A DNA stretch of 57,152 bases from Lachnospiraceae bacterium. Lineage in GTDB: Bacteria; Bacillota; Clostridia; Lachnospirales; Lachnospiraceae. Of the stretch, positions 35,370 through 44,095 are shown piece after piece. A model generated the notes under the pieces. The model was not told the origin of the DNA, made no database searches, and was given only the letters and a program-made list of their open reading frames with translations. The DNA is taken from contig JAEEOQ010000113.1 of assembly GCA_016284355.1 (NCBI GenBank), positions 1 through 57,152 of the forward strand. Reading direction: 5' to 3'. The translations under genes were made by a program, and so were the position numbers. The number at the start of each line of letters is the position of its first letter. Positions within the stretch are counted from its first letter, which is position 1.

Positions 35370-36923
35370 TCAGTGCTCTACTTTTACTGCACCGAAATTG
35401 AATTTTGGTCCAAATTCTTTTGCAAGCTCCATAAGCTTGTTATCATAGTTCTTACGAACCTCACATTCTGTATCAAATACCATTGTGTACTCGTCTTTTG
35501 CGGTACATGCAGGCCAGCAAGGAAGTGAAGGATCACTTGGATTGCCGTATTTTGCAAAATTAAGATAAGCTGAAGCATACTGATGCTCAAGTCTGTCTGA
35601 TACTCCGGGTACATTACATACAGGAACAAGCTCTGTATTTGCAAATGCAAAAGGAATATCCGAGCAATGCCAAGCACCTGCACCCTCATCAAGTGGGAAC
35701 TCCCATGCAAACATATAAGAATATGTAGGAGCCGAGGCAACTTCTGCGTGCATCTTTATAAGCTTCTTTGTAGCAGGACGCATTACTGTATCGATAGCCA
35801 CAAGGTCTGAAACAGTCTTTCCCGGATATGCCTTCTTAAATGCAGACATAACTTCTTTTGAATGTCCCTTAAAGAACTGCTCAACAAATTCTTTCTGAGT
35901 CTTTGTATTCATGGTGTGTCTGTCAGGTCTGCCAGGCATAAATCCAAGGAATTCACAAAGTACTGTACCAGCCATCATAGGGATGGTCTTAGCATGATCT
36001 GTAAAACCAACTTCAAACGGATCGCCGTAGTACCACTCGTTCTTCTCAGGTCCCTGTGCTCCAACGTACTCGCCTTTTTCACGAAGCTTTGGAGCTACTT
36101 TGTTGTATGCCTTGCCAAGTTCGTCAAAAGGAAGTTTTGCAAGAGCATCCACATTCTTGCAGCCTGTCTCTTTTAAAAGAGCATCTACAAGTGGCTTTCT
36201 GCTAGGCTTCTTCTCAGGAGCATGATAATCCATAACACCTGACATTACGATTCCCTTATGGAAAAGTCCGTCTGCTGCAGGAGTATTCATAAGAGAGTAA
36301 ACCTTCATTCCGCCGCCTGACTGACCAAAGAGAGTAACATTGTCAGGATCTCCGCCAAAGCCTGCGATATTTTCATGGATCCACTTAAGTGCGGCTACCA
36401 TATCTGCACTACCAACGTTTGCAGAGTTCCAGTATTTCTTGCCGTACTCAGAAAGATCAAGATATCCTAAAATATTAAGTCTGTGGTTGATGGTAACTAC
36501 TACCACATCACCCTTTACAGAAAGGTTTGTTCCGTCATATGCCTGCTGCTCGATTCCTGAACCTGCAAAGAATCCACCGCCGTGAAGCCATACCATAACA
36601 GGCTTTTTAGCCTTGCAGTCAATGCTCTGTGTCCAGATGTTAAGATACTGGCAGTTCTCATCCTGTGGCCAATATCTGTGAGGAACCTTAACTTCGCCTG
36701 CACCCGGAACATCCTGCATAAGGAGAGGACATGTATATCCGTAGCCAAGGGCATCCTTTACGCCTTCAAAGCTGTCAGGATCTGTAGGCATTTCCCAACG
36801 CTTTGCGTTAGCATACTTGATCCCGTAATACTTAAATGTTCCGTCTTCAACAAAACCTCTGATCTTTCCCTGTTTTGTTTCAACGATAGGGTATGTTGAA
36901 GTACAAATAAACTGTTTTGCCAT
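35370..36923 (-). CDS. Type-B carboxylesterase
   Basis: A 517-residue alpha/beta hydrolase of the carboxylesterase type-B family, without signal peptide. The oxyanion-hole motif WLHGGGFFAGSG (about residue 99-110), nucleophile elbow FGQSGGGMK (Ser about 199), and a late His in AWHCSDIPFAF (near 425) are seen; the QDENCQYLNIW motif is the family's second signature. It probably removes acyl or aryl esters from imported plant compounds. The ATG at 36921-36923 is ten bases from GGAGG; an in-frame TTG two codons earlier is closer and cannot be excluded. Single gene next to the sugar loci. Confidence 0.9.
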   Translation of the reverse strand: MAKQFICTSTYPIVETKQGKIRGFVEDGTFKYYGIKYANAKRWEMPTDPDSFEGVKDALGYGYTCPLLMQDVPGAGEVKVPHRYWPQDENCQYLNIWTQSIDCKAKKPVMVWLHGGGFFAGSGIEQQAYDGTNLSVKGDVVVVTINHRLNILGYLDLSEYGKKYWNSANVGSADMVAALKWIHENIAGFGGDPDNVTLFGQSGGGMKVYSLMNTPAADGLFHKGIVMSGVMDYHAPEKKPSRKPLVDALLKETGCKNVDALAKLPFDELGKAYNKVAPKLREKGEYVGAQGPEKNEWYYGDPFEVGFTDHAKTIPMMAGTVLCEFLGFMPGRPDRHTMNTKTQKEFVEQFFKGHSKEVMSAFKKAYPGKTVSDLVAIDTVMRPATKKLIKMHAEVASAPTYSYMFAWEFPLDEGAGAWHCSDIPFAFANTELVPVCNVPGVSDRLEHQYASAYLNFAKYGNPSDPSLPCWPACTAKDEYTMVFDTECEVRKNYDNKLMELAKEFGPKFNFGAVKVEH

Positions 36924-36962
36924 TTTCAAAAATCCTCCTTTAGATTATTAAATCTATGGAAA

Positions 36963-36991
36963 ATGATAGCATCAGATACCCCTATATACAA
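36963..36991 (-). promoter_or_regulatory. Possible promoter of the carboxylesterase gene
   Basis: On the minus strand TTGTAT (36986-36991) and TATCAT (36963-36968) with a 17-base spacer, about 40 bases before the start codon. Confidence 0.4.
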
Positions 36992-37082
36992 TGTCTATTA
37001 TTTTAAATCCTGAAAACAGCAAAAAATGCGAAGCCCTATGTACGCTTTATAACGGACTATGTCATTTTTTTAATGAAATACA

Positions 37083-39623
37083 TTACATGTACCCAGATGT
37101 GATCTCTATTACCGCGTCATCGCAGCCTTCTGCGCTAAATGTCACTTTGATCTTTCCTGCTGTTTCTTTTGATCTTATGGCAGCCATTACCTGACCGTCA
37201 TATGTTTCCCATTCGGTATCATCATAGCTTCTTAAAGGCTGAGGTTCGGCGCTTCCGTAAGCTGCAAGAGTCCCTTCTCCTTCAACAGAAACCTTAACCT
37301 TCTTTGCGGCAAAGAGATTTTCATTTCCCTCTTTATCTGTTAATGTCACAGTAACAAATGCTATATCATCGCCGCCTGCGTTTATCTCATTTCTGTCAGG
37401 TACAGCCCTAAGGACAACCTCCTCTTTTGCGGTGTTAAGTTCATATCTGCCGGTCTCTTTTCCGTTTTTATATGCCGCTGCCACAAGGCTTCCCGGCTCA
37501 TAATTTACCTTATATGTAGCCGTAAATCCGTGGTCCTTGCCGCAAGGTTTTTTACCGAGGGACTTTCCGTTTAAGAAAAGTTCCACCTCATCTTCTATAG
37601 AATAAATATCTACTTCCGTTTCCTTTCCTTCATACCCCGGCCAAGTCCAGCTTGAAATATTGTCCTTAAACATCCACTGGGTTACTGATGCCTTCTGTCC
37701 GTATCTGTTCATTCTGATAACACCGATATAAGGCTTATCTCTTAGGCCGAATACCGTTTCTCTGAAATAGCTTACAGGTCTTCTGTAACCGATGATGTTG
37801 ATATCGCCGATATAAGCCGCTCTGTCAGGAAAATGTGAAGAGAAATTAAGGGTGCCGTCATAGTAAAAGATTCCGCATCCCGCTTCCCCAAGGTAGTCAT
37901 ATCCTGTCCAGGTATAGTCTCCAAGGACATGGTCATTTTCGCTTACTATCTTCCAAAGTCTTACTATATCCGAAGGATAAGTCTCCGTACCGAGCACAGG
38001 CTTATTCGGGTGCATATCCTTTTCAGCCACATGTCTTCCCGTAAGATAATTATAGCCTGCCACATCTGCTGCCTGGGCAGCTTCCTCAAGAGCCGCGCTC
38101 ATAAGCGGATGCATAGCCACATCATCATCGTAGATCATGCTCATTACCATATTTCCAAGGCCTACTCCGCCTTCGCCATCTCCCGCCTCATTTTTAAGTA
38201 CTTCAAGGTCTACGCCTCTTTTCCTTAAGACTTCCTCTACAATAGTCTTCATTTTTCCGGTAAGTGAAGCCGCAAAGAATCCGTTTACTCCGGTGGTGGT
38301 GTAGCGCGAAGGGTCAAGCTCGTGAAACTTGTTACAGATCCTTCTGTTGATCCTGCCGCCTGTCTTTCTTCCAAGATCAAGTATCTCATTTCCGGTAGAA
38401 TATAAGATAACGCAAGGATGATTTCTGTCTTTTAATACCATCTTAGTTACTTCATCTTCCCAGGTCCTATCAAAAAATGCAGAATAATCATTTCGATTCT
38501 TTTGCTCATTCCACATATCCGTAAGCTCGTCCATTACAAGGATGCCGTATTTATCACAGGCATCAAGCATCTCTTTACTCATAGGGTGATGGGCACTTCT
38601 TATGGCATTAAAGCCTGCTGCCTTTATCTCTCTTGCTCTTTTTTCTTCTGCTGCCGCAAATGTAGCTGCTCCAAGGATACCGTTGTCATGATGTATACAG
38701 GTTCCTCTTTGCTTGACGCTTTTTCCGTTTATCCTAAGTCCCCTCTTGCCGTCAAGGGATAGCGTCCTTATTCCTGTTCTAAGAGTAACCTCATCTGCGA
38801 GTTTTTCATCTTTATCTTCATTTTCAGAGCAAGAGCTTTCACTGTTTATCTCTCTTTCTATCTCAAAAAGCTCTGCCTTTATATCATAAAGACTAGGCTT
38901 ATCAGGGCTCCAAAGCTTTGGCGTCTTTACATATATGTTCTGCCTTAAGGTTTCATTTTCTTCTGAAAAAACAGTGAAATAAACCTGATCTTTTGCGGCA
39001 AGGCATCCGGTTTTGCCCTCAGTTACTGTTGTAACAAGCTTCATACTGTGTTTTTTCCTTGATATGTTTGCCACATTTGTTTCCACTTCCACAACCGCTG
39101 CGCTTTCATCCGCTTCTTTTGTGGTTATCTTAACTCCGTCTTTTGCTATATGAACGTCCCCGCCTACATAAAGGTTTACATTTCTGTATATGCCGCTTCC
39201 CGAATACCATCTGCTGTTTGGATCAGGGTTATTTGCAACTACTTTTAGAGTGTTTTCTTTGCCATAAATAAGATACTTATCTATCTTTACGTCAAAACCG
39301 CCGTATCCATGCAGATTGGTGCCTGCAAAATCGCCGTTTACGTAAACTTTGGCTATTTGATAAACGCCGCCAAACTCTACGATCACGCTCTTTCCTTCCC
39401 AGTCTTTTGGCACATCAAATTTCTTAACGTAAGAATATTCTCCGCCGGGGTAAAAACCGGTCTGTCCGCCGCTTATAGCTTCCTTTACAGGTGTTTCGTG
39501 GATCATGGCATCGTAAGGAAGCCTTACGGTTTTTGGTGTTGGCACCGAGCCACCCAGTACTTCTGTAAGAATGTTGGCATTTGCCCCCACTTGCCAGTCC
39601 CCATTAAAATTTAGTTTTTGCAT
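37083..39623 (-). CDS. Glycoside hydrolase family 2 enzyme (beta-galactosidase-like), long form
   Basis: An 846-residue cytoplasmic GH2 enzyme. Jelly-roll domain (about 1-165, RLPYDAMIHETP), Ig-like domain (170-300), TIM barrel with LRINGKSVKQRGTCIHHDNG and IRSAHHPMSKEMLDACD, acid/base Glu in YSTGNEILD (about 409) and nucleophile Glu in VLGTETYPSD (about 541). C-terminal to about 620 come further beta-sandwich domains, including one with ELFLNGKSLG and a final Big-type domain with EINAGGDDIAFVTVTLTD. This architecture is usual for the DUF4982-containing GH2 beta-galactosidases. RBS AAGGAGGA. Single gene; regulation not visible. Confidence 0.92.
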   Translation of the reverse strand: MQKLNFNGDWQVGANANILTEVLGGSVPTPKTVRLPYDAMIHETPVKEAISGGQTGFYPGGEYSYVKKFDVPKDWEGKSVIVEFGGVYQIAKVYVNGDFAGTNLHGYGGFDVKIDKYLIYGKENTLKVVANNPDPNSRWYSGSGIYRNVNLYVGGDVHIAKDGVKITTKEADESAAVVEVETNVANISRKKHSMKLVTTVTEGKTGCLAAKDQVYFTVFSEENETLRQNIYVKTPKLWSPDKPSLYDIKAELFEIEREINSESSCSENEDKDEKLADEVTLRTGIRTLSLDGKRGLRINGKSVKQRGTCIHHDNGILGAATFAAAEEKRAREIKAAGFNAIRSAHHPMSKEMLDACDKYGILVMDELTDMWNEQKNRNDYSAFFDRTWEDEVTKMVLKDRNHPCVILYSTGNEILDLGRKTGGRINRRICNKFHELDPSRYTTTGVNGFFAASLTGKMKTIVEEVLRKRGVDLEVLKNEAGDGEGGVGLGNMVMSMIYDDDVAMHPLMSAALEEAAQAADVAGYNYLTGRHVAEKDMHPNKPVLGTETYPSDIVRLWKIVSENDHVLGDYTWTGYDYLGEAGCGIFYYDGTLNFSSHFPDRAAYIGDINIIGYRRPVSYFRETVFGLRDKPYIGVIRMNRYGQKASVTQWMFKDNISSWTWPGYEGKETEVDIYSIEDEVELFLNGKSLGKKPCGKDHGFTATYKVNYEPGSLVAAAYKNGKETGRYELNTAKEEVVLRAVPDRNEINAGGDDIAFVTVTLTDKEGNENLFAAKKVKVSVEGEGTLAAYGSAEPQPLRSYDDTEWETYDGQVMAAIRSKETAGKIKVTFSAEGCDDAVIEITSGYM

Positions 39624-39862
39624 ACTTTTTCCTCCTTTTTTGCAAACAAAAAAACGCTTCCGACAACTAATCTGGATCGGCCTGCGTTTTCTTTAAATAG
39701 ATATATCTTTTTCTAAAGGCATTTTACAGATTAAATGTGTCGCTTTTATGTCCCAAATGGTCTAAATTTGTGATAAAAACCTTACGATTTTCTTAAGGAA
39801 CCAAAGTGACGCTCCCTGCCTTAACGCAGTTTTCTCCGTATTATTTTCGTTTTTGGTACAAG

Positions 39863-40000
39863 TTAACCCTTCTCGCTCGGCGGGCGTTACCGCCGCGCTC
39901 GGGATGGGGTTAAGGACGTGTTCTATTTTCGGTATGGCGGCAGACTTCATCTGCCGTTCTTTATATGTACTTTACGTCTGCCCGAAAGCTTTGCTTTCGG
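39863..40000. other. Series of GC-rich hairpins in a 570-base intergenic region
   Basis: The region between the long GH2 gene and the small lipoprotein (39624-40193) has no convincing gene but a run of stems: outer TTAACCC/GGGTTAA (39863-39869 with 39907-39913) enclosing CGGCGG/CCGCCG (39878-39883 with 39890-39895); CGGCAGA/TCTGCCG (39938-39956); CCGAAAGC/GCTTTCGG (39982-40000), with CCGAAAGC repeated just after. GC content is higher than on either side. It may be a structured RNA or a repeat remnant; the short reading frames across it look accidental. Confidence 0.5.
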
Positions 40001-40021
40001 CATCCGAAAGCACATACAAAA

Positions 40022-40047
40022 CTCAGAAGGATTAATATCCTTCTGAG
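40022..40047. terminator. Hairpin terminator in the hairpin-rich intergenic region
   Basis: CTCAGAAGGAT/ATCCTTCTGAG perfect 11-base-pair stem with a four-base loop. T-tracts are poor on both strands. It could close an RNA transcribed through the preceding hairpins. Confidence 0.5.
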
Positions 40048-40193
40048 CCATACCTTATCTCTAATATTTACTTTATCACTTAACTCTGCGTTATACAAGC
40101 CTCATCCACAGGGCAGTTGCACCAAAAGCCTCAACAATCCGTCAAAAGCCTGCTTGGCGCGGTCGCTGAGAATCTATATTAGTTACTATAATG

Positions 40194-40718
40194 TCAGAAA
40201 TCCAGCTCTATAGAACTAATTCTATCCATTTCATCCAATGTTTCGTTATCAAATATAACTAGATCAAACTCGATTTTTTCTACTTCTTCAACCCTATCAA
40301 TACTCAATGGATTAAATGAAAAAATAAATGCATTTCGACCTGATTTATCTGCTTTGACAATCAACGGAAAACCACTACTAACCATTGGAAGCATTTCATC
40401 ATTTACTGAAGCTTTATCAAGGACAACAAATATTTCTTTATCGCTTTTATTCTTTACATTTATATCAACATAAAATACGTCTTCAATTCCTAGTGAAGTG
40501 GCATCATATATTTTTTCAAATGTTGCAGTCACATTATCATCGTCCGCAATAATAAGTTCTTGACTTTCTTCTGAATGTTCTTCATTTGAAGCATCGCCTG
40601 CTGATTCTTCTTCAATAGTCACTAATTCTTCTTCGTCCCAAAAATCAGAAGAAATCATACATCCTGAAAACATTAGCACCGCTAATAATACCGGCGTTAT
40701 AATAGATGTTTTTTTCAT
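40194..40718 (-). CDS. Small lipoprotein of unknown function
   Basis: A 174-residue protein with a lipoprotein signal peptide (KKTSIITPVLLAVLMFSGCM, lipobox MFSGC), an acidic, Glu/Ser-rich linker (about 25-60) and a beta-rich C-terminal domain that looks immunoglobulin-like (DVFYVDINVKNKSDKEIFVV). Such folds are common in surface proteins from accessory regions. RBS GGGGG. I do not recognise a family. Clearly AT-richer than the sugar genes on its left. Confidence 0.7.
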   Translation of the reverse strand: MKKTSIITPVLLAVLMFSGCMISSDFWDEEELVTIEEESAGDASNEEHSEESQELIIADDDNVTATFEKIYDATSLGIEDVFYVDINVKNKSDKEIFVVLDKASVNDEMLPMVSSGFPLIVKADKSGRNAFIFSFNPLSIDRVEEVEKIEFDLVIFDNETLDEMDRISSIELDF

Positions 40719-40738
40719 ACAGATACCCCCTGGAAATC

Positions 40739-41149
40739 TTATTCTTTTACCTTCATTTCTTTATATCCACAGCTAGGGCACTTATATCCCGGGCTATACT
40801 GCGTTCCGCATTTTGGGCAAAAATGCGCATTATTTATCTTAAATATACTTGGTATATCATCCTCAATTATTCCAGGATACACTTTTTGAGCTATAAGTAG
40901 TAAATCATGCAGATTTTCTGACATTTCTACTGCCATTCCTATTCGTGAAAAGATTAATTTAGTAGCATATATTAGCTCCGCACCTATTAATACCGTCAAA
41001 AAAATTGCAAAAAGATGATTTCTTTTTGACTCATCAAAAATTAAAAACCCACAGAAAGCCGCAATCAGTGTGTCAAAAATATAAGTTAAAATTAATGATA
41101 TTTCTATATGCTTTCTTAGAAATCTGGTGAATTTTTGTCTATCTTTCAT
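40739..41149 (-). CDS. Two-TM membrane protein with C-terminal zinc ribbon
   Basis: A 136-residue protein. Two hydrophobic segments (about 17-37 and 46-66), then a cytoplasmic helix and a C-terminal zinc ribbon with CPKCG and CPSCG (about 112-128). No known function; such proteins often sense or scaffold. RBS AGGAGG. It sits 20 bases before the small lipoprotein gene and is probably co-transcribed with it. Confidence 0.7.
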   Translation of the reverse strand: MKDRQKFTRFLRKHIEISLILTYIFDTLIAAFCGFLIFDESKRNHLFAIFLTVLIGAELIYATKLIFSRIGMAVEMSENLHDLLLIAQKVYPGIIEDDIPSIFKINNAHFCPKCGTQYSPGYKCPSCGYKEMKVKE

Positions 41150-41264
41150 AGCAAAGCCTCCTAATTATTAATTATTTGCAATAATTATAGCCGAATATTC
41201 GGCAATGCGCAATATGTCATACTCCTCGTATTATGTTTTTAGTAAACTATATGGGAGACAATAA

Positions 41265-41471
41265 ATGATCAGTTTTGCTCCGCTTTGGAAAACAATGGAA
41301 TCTAAAGGCATTACTCAATATGCTCTTATCAACAAATATGGCTTTAGTACGGGCACTCTTGATGCTCTTCGTAAAAACAAGAGCGTTACTCTAAATACCA
41401 TTCAAGACTTGTGTAATATCCTCGAATGCCCTATAGAAGATATTGTTTCGATCAGTATAGACAAAAACTAA
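41265..41471 (+). CDS. XRE-family small DNA-binding regulator
   Basis: A 68-residue Cro/C1-type helix-turn-helix protein; KGITQYALINKYGFSTGTLDAL holds the HTH and ILECPIEDIVSI the closing helix typical of the Firmicutes HTH_26 group. RBS GGGAG eight bases upstream. Divergent from the zinc-ribbon gene and convergent with the zeta-toxin-like gene; it may control one of these accessory genes. Confidence 0.85.
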   Translation: MISFAPLWKTMESKGITQYALINKYGFSTGTLDALRKNKSVTLNTIQDLCNILECPIEDIVSISIDKN

Positions 41472-41484
41472 GAATAAATGTTAT

Positions 41485-41511
41485 ACGGGTATAGCTTTAC
41501 GCCATACCCGT
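41485..41511. terminator. Terminator after the XRE gene
   Basis: ACGGGTAT/ATACCCGT stem with additional pairing inside, followed by TTTCTT on the plus strand; it also faces the convergent zeta-toxin-like gene. Confidence 0.65.
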
Positions 41512-41543
41512 TTCTTAAAAATACATCTATAAAAAGAATTCGA

Positions 41544-42116
41544 TTATTTCAGCACATATTTTTCAAAATTTCCACTAAACCATTCAGGTAATTCAGAACA
41601 TGCAAAGACGCATTTATCTCCCGTAAAAGCCGCAATGTTAACATATTTGGTGGTGTTATCAAAAACATACGTCTTGTCGCAAAGCGGCAATGCTACTTTA
41701 AGGTTATCTAGACTTTCTTTATAACGTCTTTCAATATCTTTATCAGACACTCCGTGCCCGCCTTGTTTTACCCTATTATGAACCCTCTCTTTAGCAATTT
41801 CAGCACTTTCTACGCCAACATAATATAATTCTATTATATACCCTAAATCTTTAGCTTTTCTAATGTTTTGAAAAATACTATTGCCACACAAAGTGGTTTC
41901 TTGGCTGAATGAAATTTCATTTTCAAAATAGAACTTAATCTTCTTAAGCACATTTTTCCCAGCTCTTACAACATCTGCACTGTTTTTCCAGTTTCCGATA
42001 GATCTAACCTCTTCATCAAGGTTAATTTTTGCCATATCAGAAAATGTTTCCCAAGCAGAATAACAGGTCGTTTTTCCTGCACCGTTAACTCCGGCTATAA
42101 TAATATACCTTTTCAT
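41544..42116 (-). CDS. Zeta-toxin-like P-loop kinase
   Basis: A 190-residue P-loop protein of the zeta toxin group. Walker A GVNGAGKTT (residues about 8-16), a catalytic-Asp-type INLDEEVRS (about 32), the ISFSQETTLCG segment (substrate/second-shell residues) and the arginine-rich lid with RVKQGGHGVSDKDIERRY are all present; this GGHGV..DI.RRY motif is distinctive for zeta and related kinases that phosphorylate UDP-N-acetylglucosamine. The gene starts inside the stop codon of the small upstream gene (ATGA overlap), the arrangement of a toxin-antitoxin pair. Acting as toxin here is inference. Confidence 0.85.
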   Translation of the reverse strand: MKRYIIIAGVNGAGKTTCYSAWETFSDMAKINLDEEVRSIGNWKNSADVVRAGKNVLKKIKFYFENEISFSQETTLCGNSIFQNIRKAKDLGYIIELYYVGVESAEIAKERVHNRVKQGGHGVSDKDIERRYKESLDNLKVALPLCDKTYVFDNTTKYVNIAAFTGDKCVFACSELPEWFSGNFEKYVLK

Positions 42117-42295
42117 CAAAATACGTTATTTGCTATGCACTCCTTTTGTTTCTTTTGAAGGAAATAATCTCCTATCATGGCGTAAAACTCCTTTTCCTCA
42201 TCAGTAGGAGCTTCCAAAACCAACTGTCTTGCATCATCCTGGGTCAGCTTTTTTATGTCATTATAAATTTTCGTATACTTTTTAACATCGCACAT
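42116..42295 (-). CDS. Small protein upstream of and overlapping the zeta-like gene (putative antitoxin)
   Basis: A 59-residue, helix-predicted, charged protein (KKYTKIYNDIKKL, DEEKEFYAMIGDYFLQKKQ). It overlaps the zeta-like gene by an ATGA and has GGAGGA seven bases before its ATG, so the pair is translationally coupled. The place and size are those of an epsilon-like antitoxin, but the sequence is not one I recognise. A GTG five codons upstream was rejected because it lies within the ribosome site. Confidence 0.65.
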   Translation of the reverse strand: MCDVKKYTKIYNDIKKLTQDDARQLVLEAPTDEEKEFYAMIGDYFLQKKQKECIANNVF

Positions 42296-42383
42296 TTGCA
42301 AGTCCTCCACATAATGCTTTGTCCACTTCTTTCGCTAATTATAGCATTTTCCATTAGTTTTTTCCAGTACACAAGACCGGCTA

Positions 42384-42731
42384 TTAATCCTGACCCACAA
42401 GTTCTGTATCATCATCCATAATTACTTCTTTAAATGGTCTCCCTTGAATCGCGGTACTTTCCAGCACTTCACTCATATCAGCGAATTCACCCAGCAATTC
42501 ATATTCACATTCATCAGAAGTTTTCATGTCTTTCTTGTGATACAAGCCAAACATCACTTCTCTACCATCCGGTAGAACTCCCGGTTTTTCATACATCCAT
42601 CCGGTATGGAAGCGATATTCTTCCCCTCTATAAATAAAGTCAAGACCAAACCAATGACCGTCAGAGGGTCCCCACACACCAGTATATTGTGATGTAAACT
42701 GCTCCAATGACTTATATTCGTTTTTTCTCAT
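42384..42731 (-). CDS. Unknown 115-residue protein, possible immunity protein
   Basis: An acidic protein (DMSEVLESTAIQGRPFKEVIMDDDTELV near the end) with aromatic-rich beta stretches (GVWGPSDGHWFGLDFIYRGEEY). It follows the toxin-like gene with a four-base overlap, and the composition (small, acidic, soluble, last in unit) is that of immunity proteins. This is inference from context; I do not recognise a family. Confidence 0.65.
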   Translation of the reverse strand: MRKNEYKSLEQFTSQYTGVWGPSDGHWFGLDFIYRGEEYRFHTGWMYEKPGVLPDGREVMFGLYHKKDMKTSDECEYELLGEFADMSEVLESTAIQGRPFKEVIMDDDTELVGQD

Positions 42732-43117
42732 CTCAAGTGAAACTCCTTTTTTATTATTTTAATCAATTTTTCTTCCGAGACAGTAGGCGGTTCTCCCAGA
42801 TTATTTTTATCATGATTTAAATAAATATGCCTGTGAGGTTGCACGCCCTTATGTGCATGCGCAAAATCAATACAAACCGCCTGATTATGATTCTCATCAT
42901 AATATGCCAGGTGTTTAAGTTGACCATCCTTTACAACGGCATAAATCCTGCCTGGCGTATGTGAATATTCCGGTGCTTTAACATTCTTTGAATCCTGAAT
43001 TATTACTTTAACATTGCTATCATTACCTAAAGTTCCTATTGATTTATAGTGTTGACCACCTTCCCTAAATGAGAAATCACTTAAGTCAACATTTTCGAAA
43101 GCTCCACGCGAACCCAT
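42728..43117 (-). CDS. Small basic/histidine-rich protein, toxin-domain-like
   Basis: A 129-residue protein. The N-terminus SRGAFENVDLSDFSFREGGQ and the C-terminal part with PGRIYAVV, KHLAYYDENHNQAVCIDFAHAH and PHRHIYL resemble the stand-alone C-terminal domains that occur in phage and polymorphic-toxin-type proteins of Firmicutes; clustered His and Asp residues would suit a metal-dependent nuclease, which is not proven. The ATG at 43115-43117 follows GGGAGGTGG; the longer form reads into the preceding gene. It overlaps the stop region of the DUF4417 gene and the start of the 115-residue gene. Confidence 0.65.
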   Translation of the reverse strand: MGSRGAFENVDLSDFSFREGGQHYKSIGTLGNDSNVKVIIQDSKNVKAPEYSHTPGRIYAVVKDGQLKHLAYYDENHNQAVCIDFAHAHKGVQPHRHIYLNHDKNNLGEPPTVSEEKLIKIIKKEFHLR

Positions 43118-43118
43118 T

Positions 43119-43808
43119 TTAAGCCACCTCCCTAATTTCAAACACTTGCGGTATTCCATCAAGTCTTAATTGAAATGAATCTGTTGAAAAAGCCTCTGAA
43201 TATTTATAATTTACAAACCGTCCCGTCATACCTTTGATCATGTTGCCATATACAATAATCAGCGAAGGCTCAAGTCTTTTTTTCATTTCATTAAATCCCT
43301 GCAAAAAAATATCTTTATTGTTATGACATCCCAAAGTAGAGATTATTACAATTCCACCTTTCTCAACACCGCCAAATACAATATCATAAGTATCCGGTAG
43401 CGCCCACCCAATTGTCGGAAAAATTCTACAGCCATAGTTTTGCCAAGTTTTACCTAACCATCTAGACATATATACATTATGGCGAATATCATTAATATTC
43501 ATATTCGGACATATGCTAAAATCCGGGGTTGCAACTGCATAGAAAGTTTGAAACAGACCAACCTTTTTTAACGGATTATTCCACAAGCTTAATAATTTAT
43601 AATCGTAGCTAAACATCGATAATACAACGTTTCTGTTGTCCATTTGGGCTGAAGCATTCTGTAACCCTGTTATTCTGATATTATTCCAGTCTTTTTCTCT
43701 ATACTCAGATTTGTTGATAATAGGGAAACCGTTTATATCCATCTCACAACCACCTATAATGGGACGAAGTATTTTTAATTTTTCCTCTTCAGACAATCCT
43801 TTTATCAT
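43119..43808 (-). CDS. DUF4417 domain protein
   Basis: A 229-residue protein of the DUF4417 family. Diagnostic parts are VVLSMFSYDYKLLSLWNNP, the TPDFSICPNM motif (about residues 95-104), YMSRWLGKTWQNYGCRIFPTIGW and the C-terminal SLIIVYG. The family occurs on phages, plasmids and integrative elements of Firmicutes; biochemical role unknown. RBS GGGAG. First gene of a three-gene unit with the small toxin-like and immunity-like genes. Confidence 0.85.
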   Translation of the reverse strand: MIKGLSEEEKLKILRPIIGGCEMDINGFPIINKSEYREKDWNNIRITGLQNASAQMDNRNVVLSMFSYDYKLLSLWNNPLKKVGLFQTFYAVATPDFSICPNMNINDIRHNVYMSRWLGKTWQNYGCRIFPTIGWALPDTYDIVFGGVEKGGIVIISTLGCHNNKDIFLQGFNEMKKRLEPSLIIVYGNMIKGMTGRFVNYKYSEAFSTDSFQLRLDGIPQVFEIREVA

Positions 43809-43884
43809 AATATTCTCCCTTCCTGAACATTTAACACTAAAAATCTACTCTTTCTTTTATTATGTCTATTTAACAGAATGATAA

Positions 43885-44070
43885 TTATTTTTTGTATCTC
43901 CTTTGGTCATCCCAAAGATACTTAATTTCGTGGATGAAGTCAACATATTTTTTTAATAGTTTTTTAAACGCAAAACCATTTATAACTAAAAAATGGACAC
44001 TAGCTATATCGGTATAATTCTGCATTCTGAGTGATTCTGATCTATTAGCTTGACTTTTGGTAATAAACAT
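43885..44070 (-). CDS. Possible small gene or remnant
   Basis: A 61-codon open frame with a plausible-looking part (SVHFLVINGFAFKKLLKKYVDFIHEIKYLWDD) but no ribosome site. It may be a decayed C-terminal fragment of an accessory gene. The surrounding 43809-44261 region is AT-rich and otherwise holds only the hairpin at 44096-44132. Confidence 0.25.
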   Translation of the reverse strand: MFITKSQANRSESLRMQNYTDIASVHFLVINGFAFKKLLKKYVDFIHEIKYLWDDQRRYKK

Positions 44071-44095
44071 GTTATCTTAGATACCGTTCTGCAAC

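Noticed and set aside
39762-40035. Overlapping short open frames on both strands of the hairpin-rich region
   Set aside because: The frames follow the GC-rich hairpins, have no ribosome sites and no domain; more likely structure than coding.
40080-40150. Possible tRNA remnant or transposase end in the left border of the accessory island
   Set aside because: No cloverleaf can be drawn and no reading frame is convincing.
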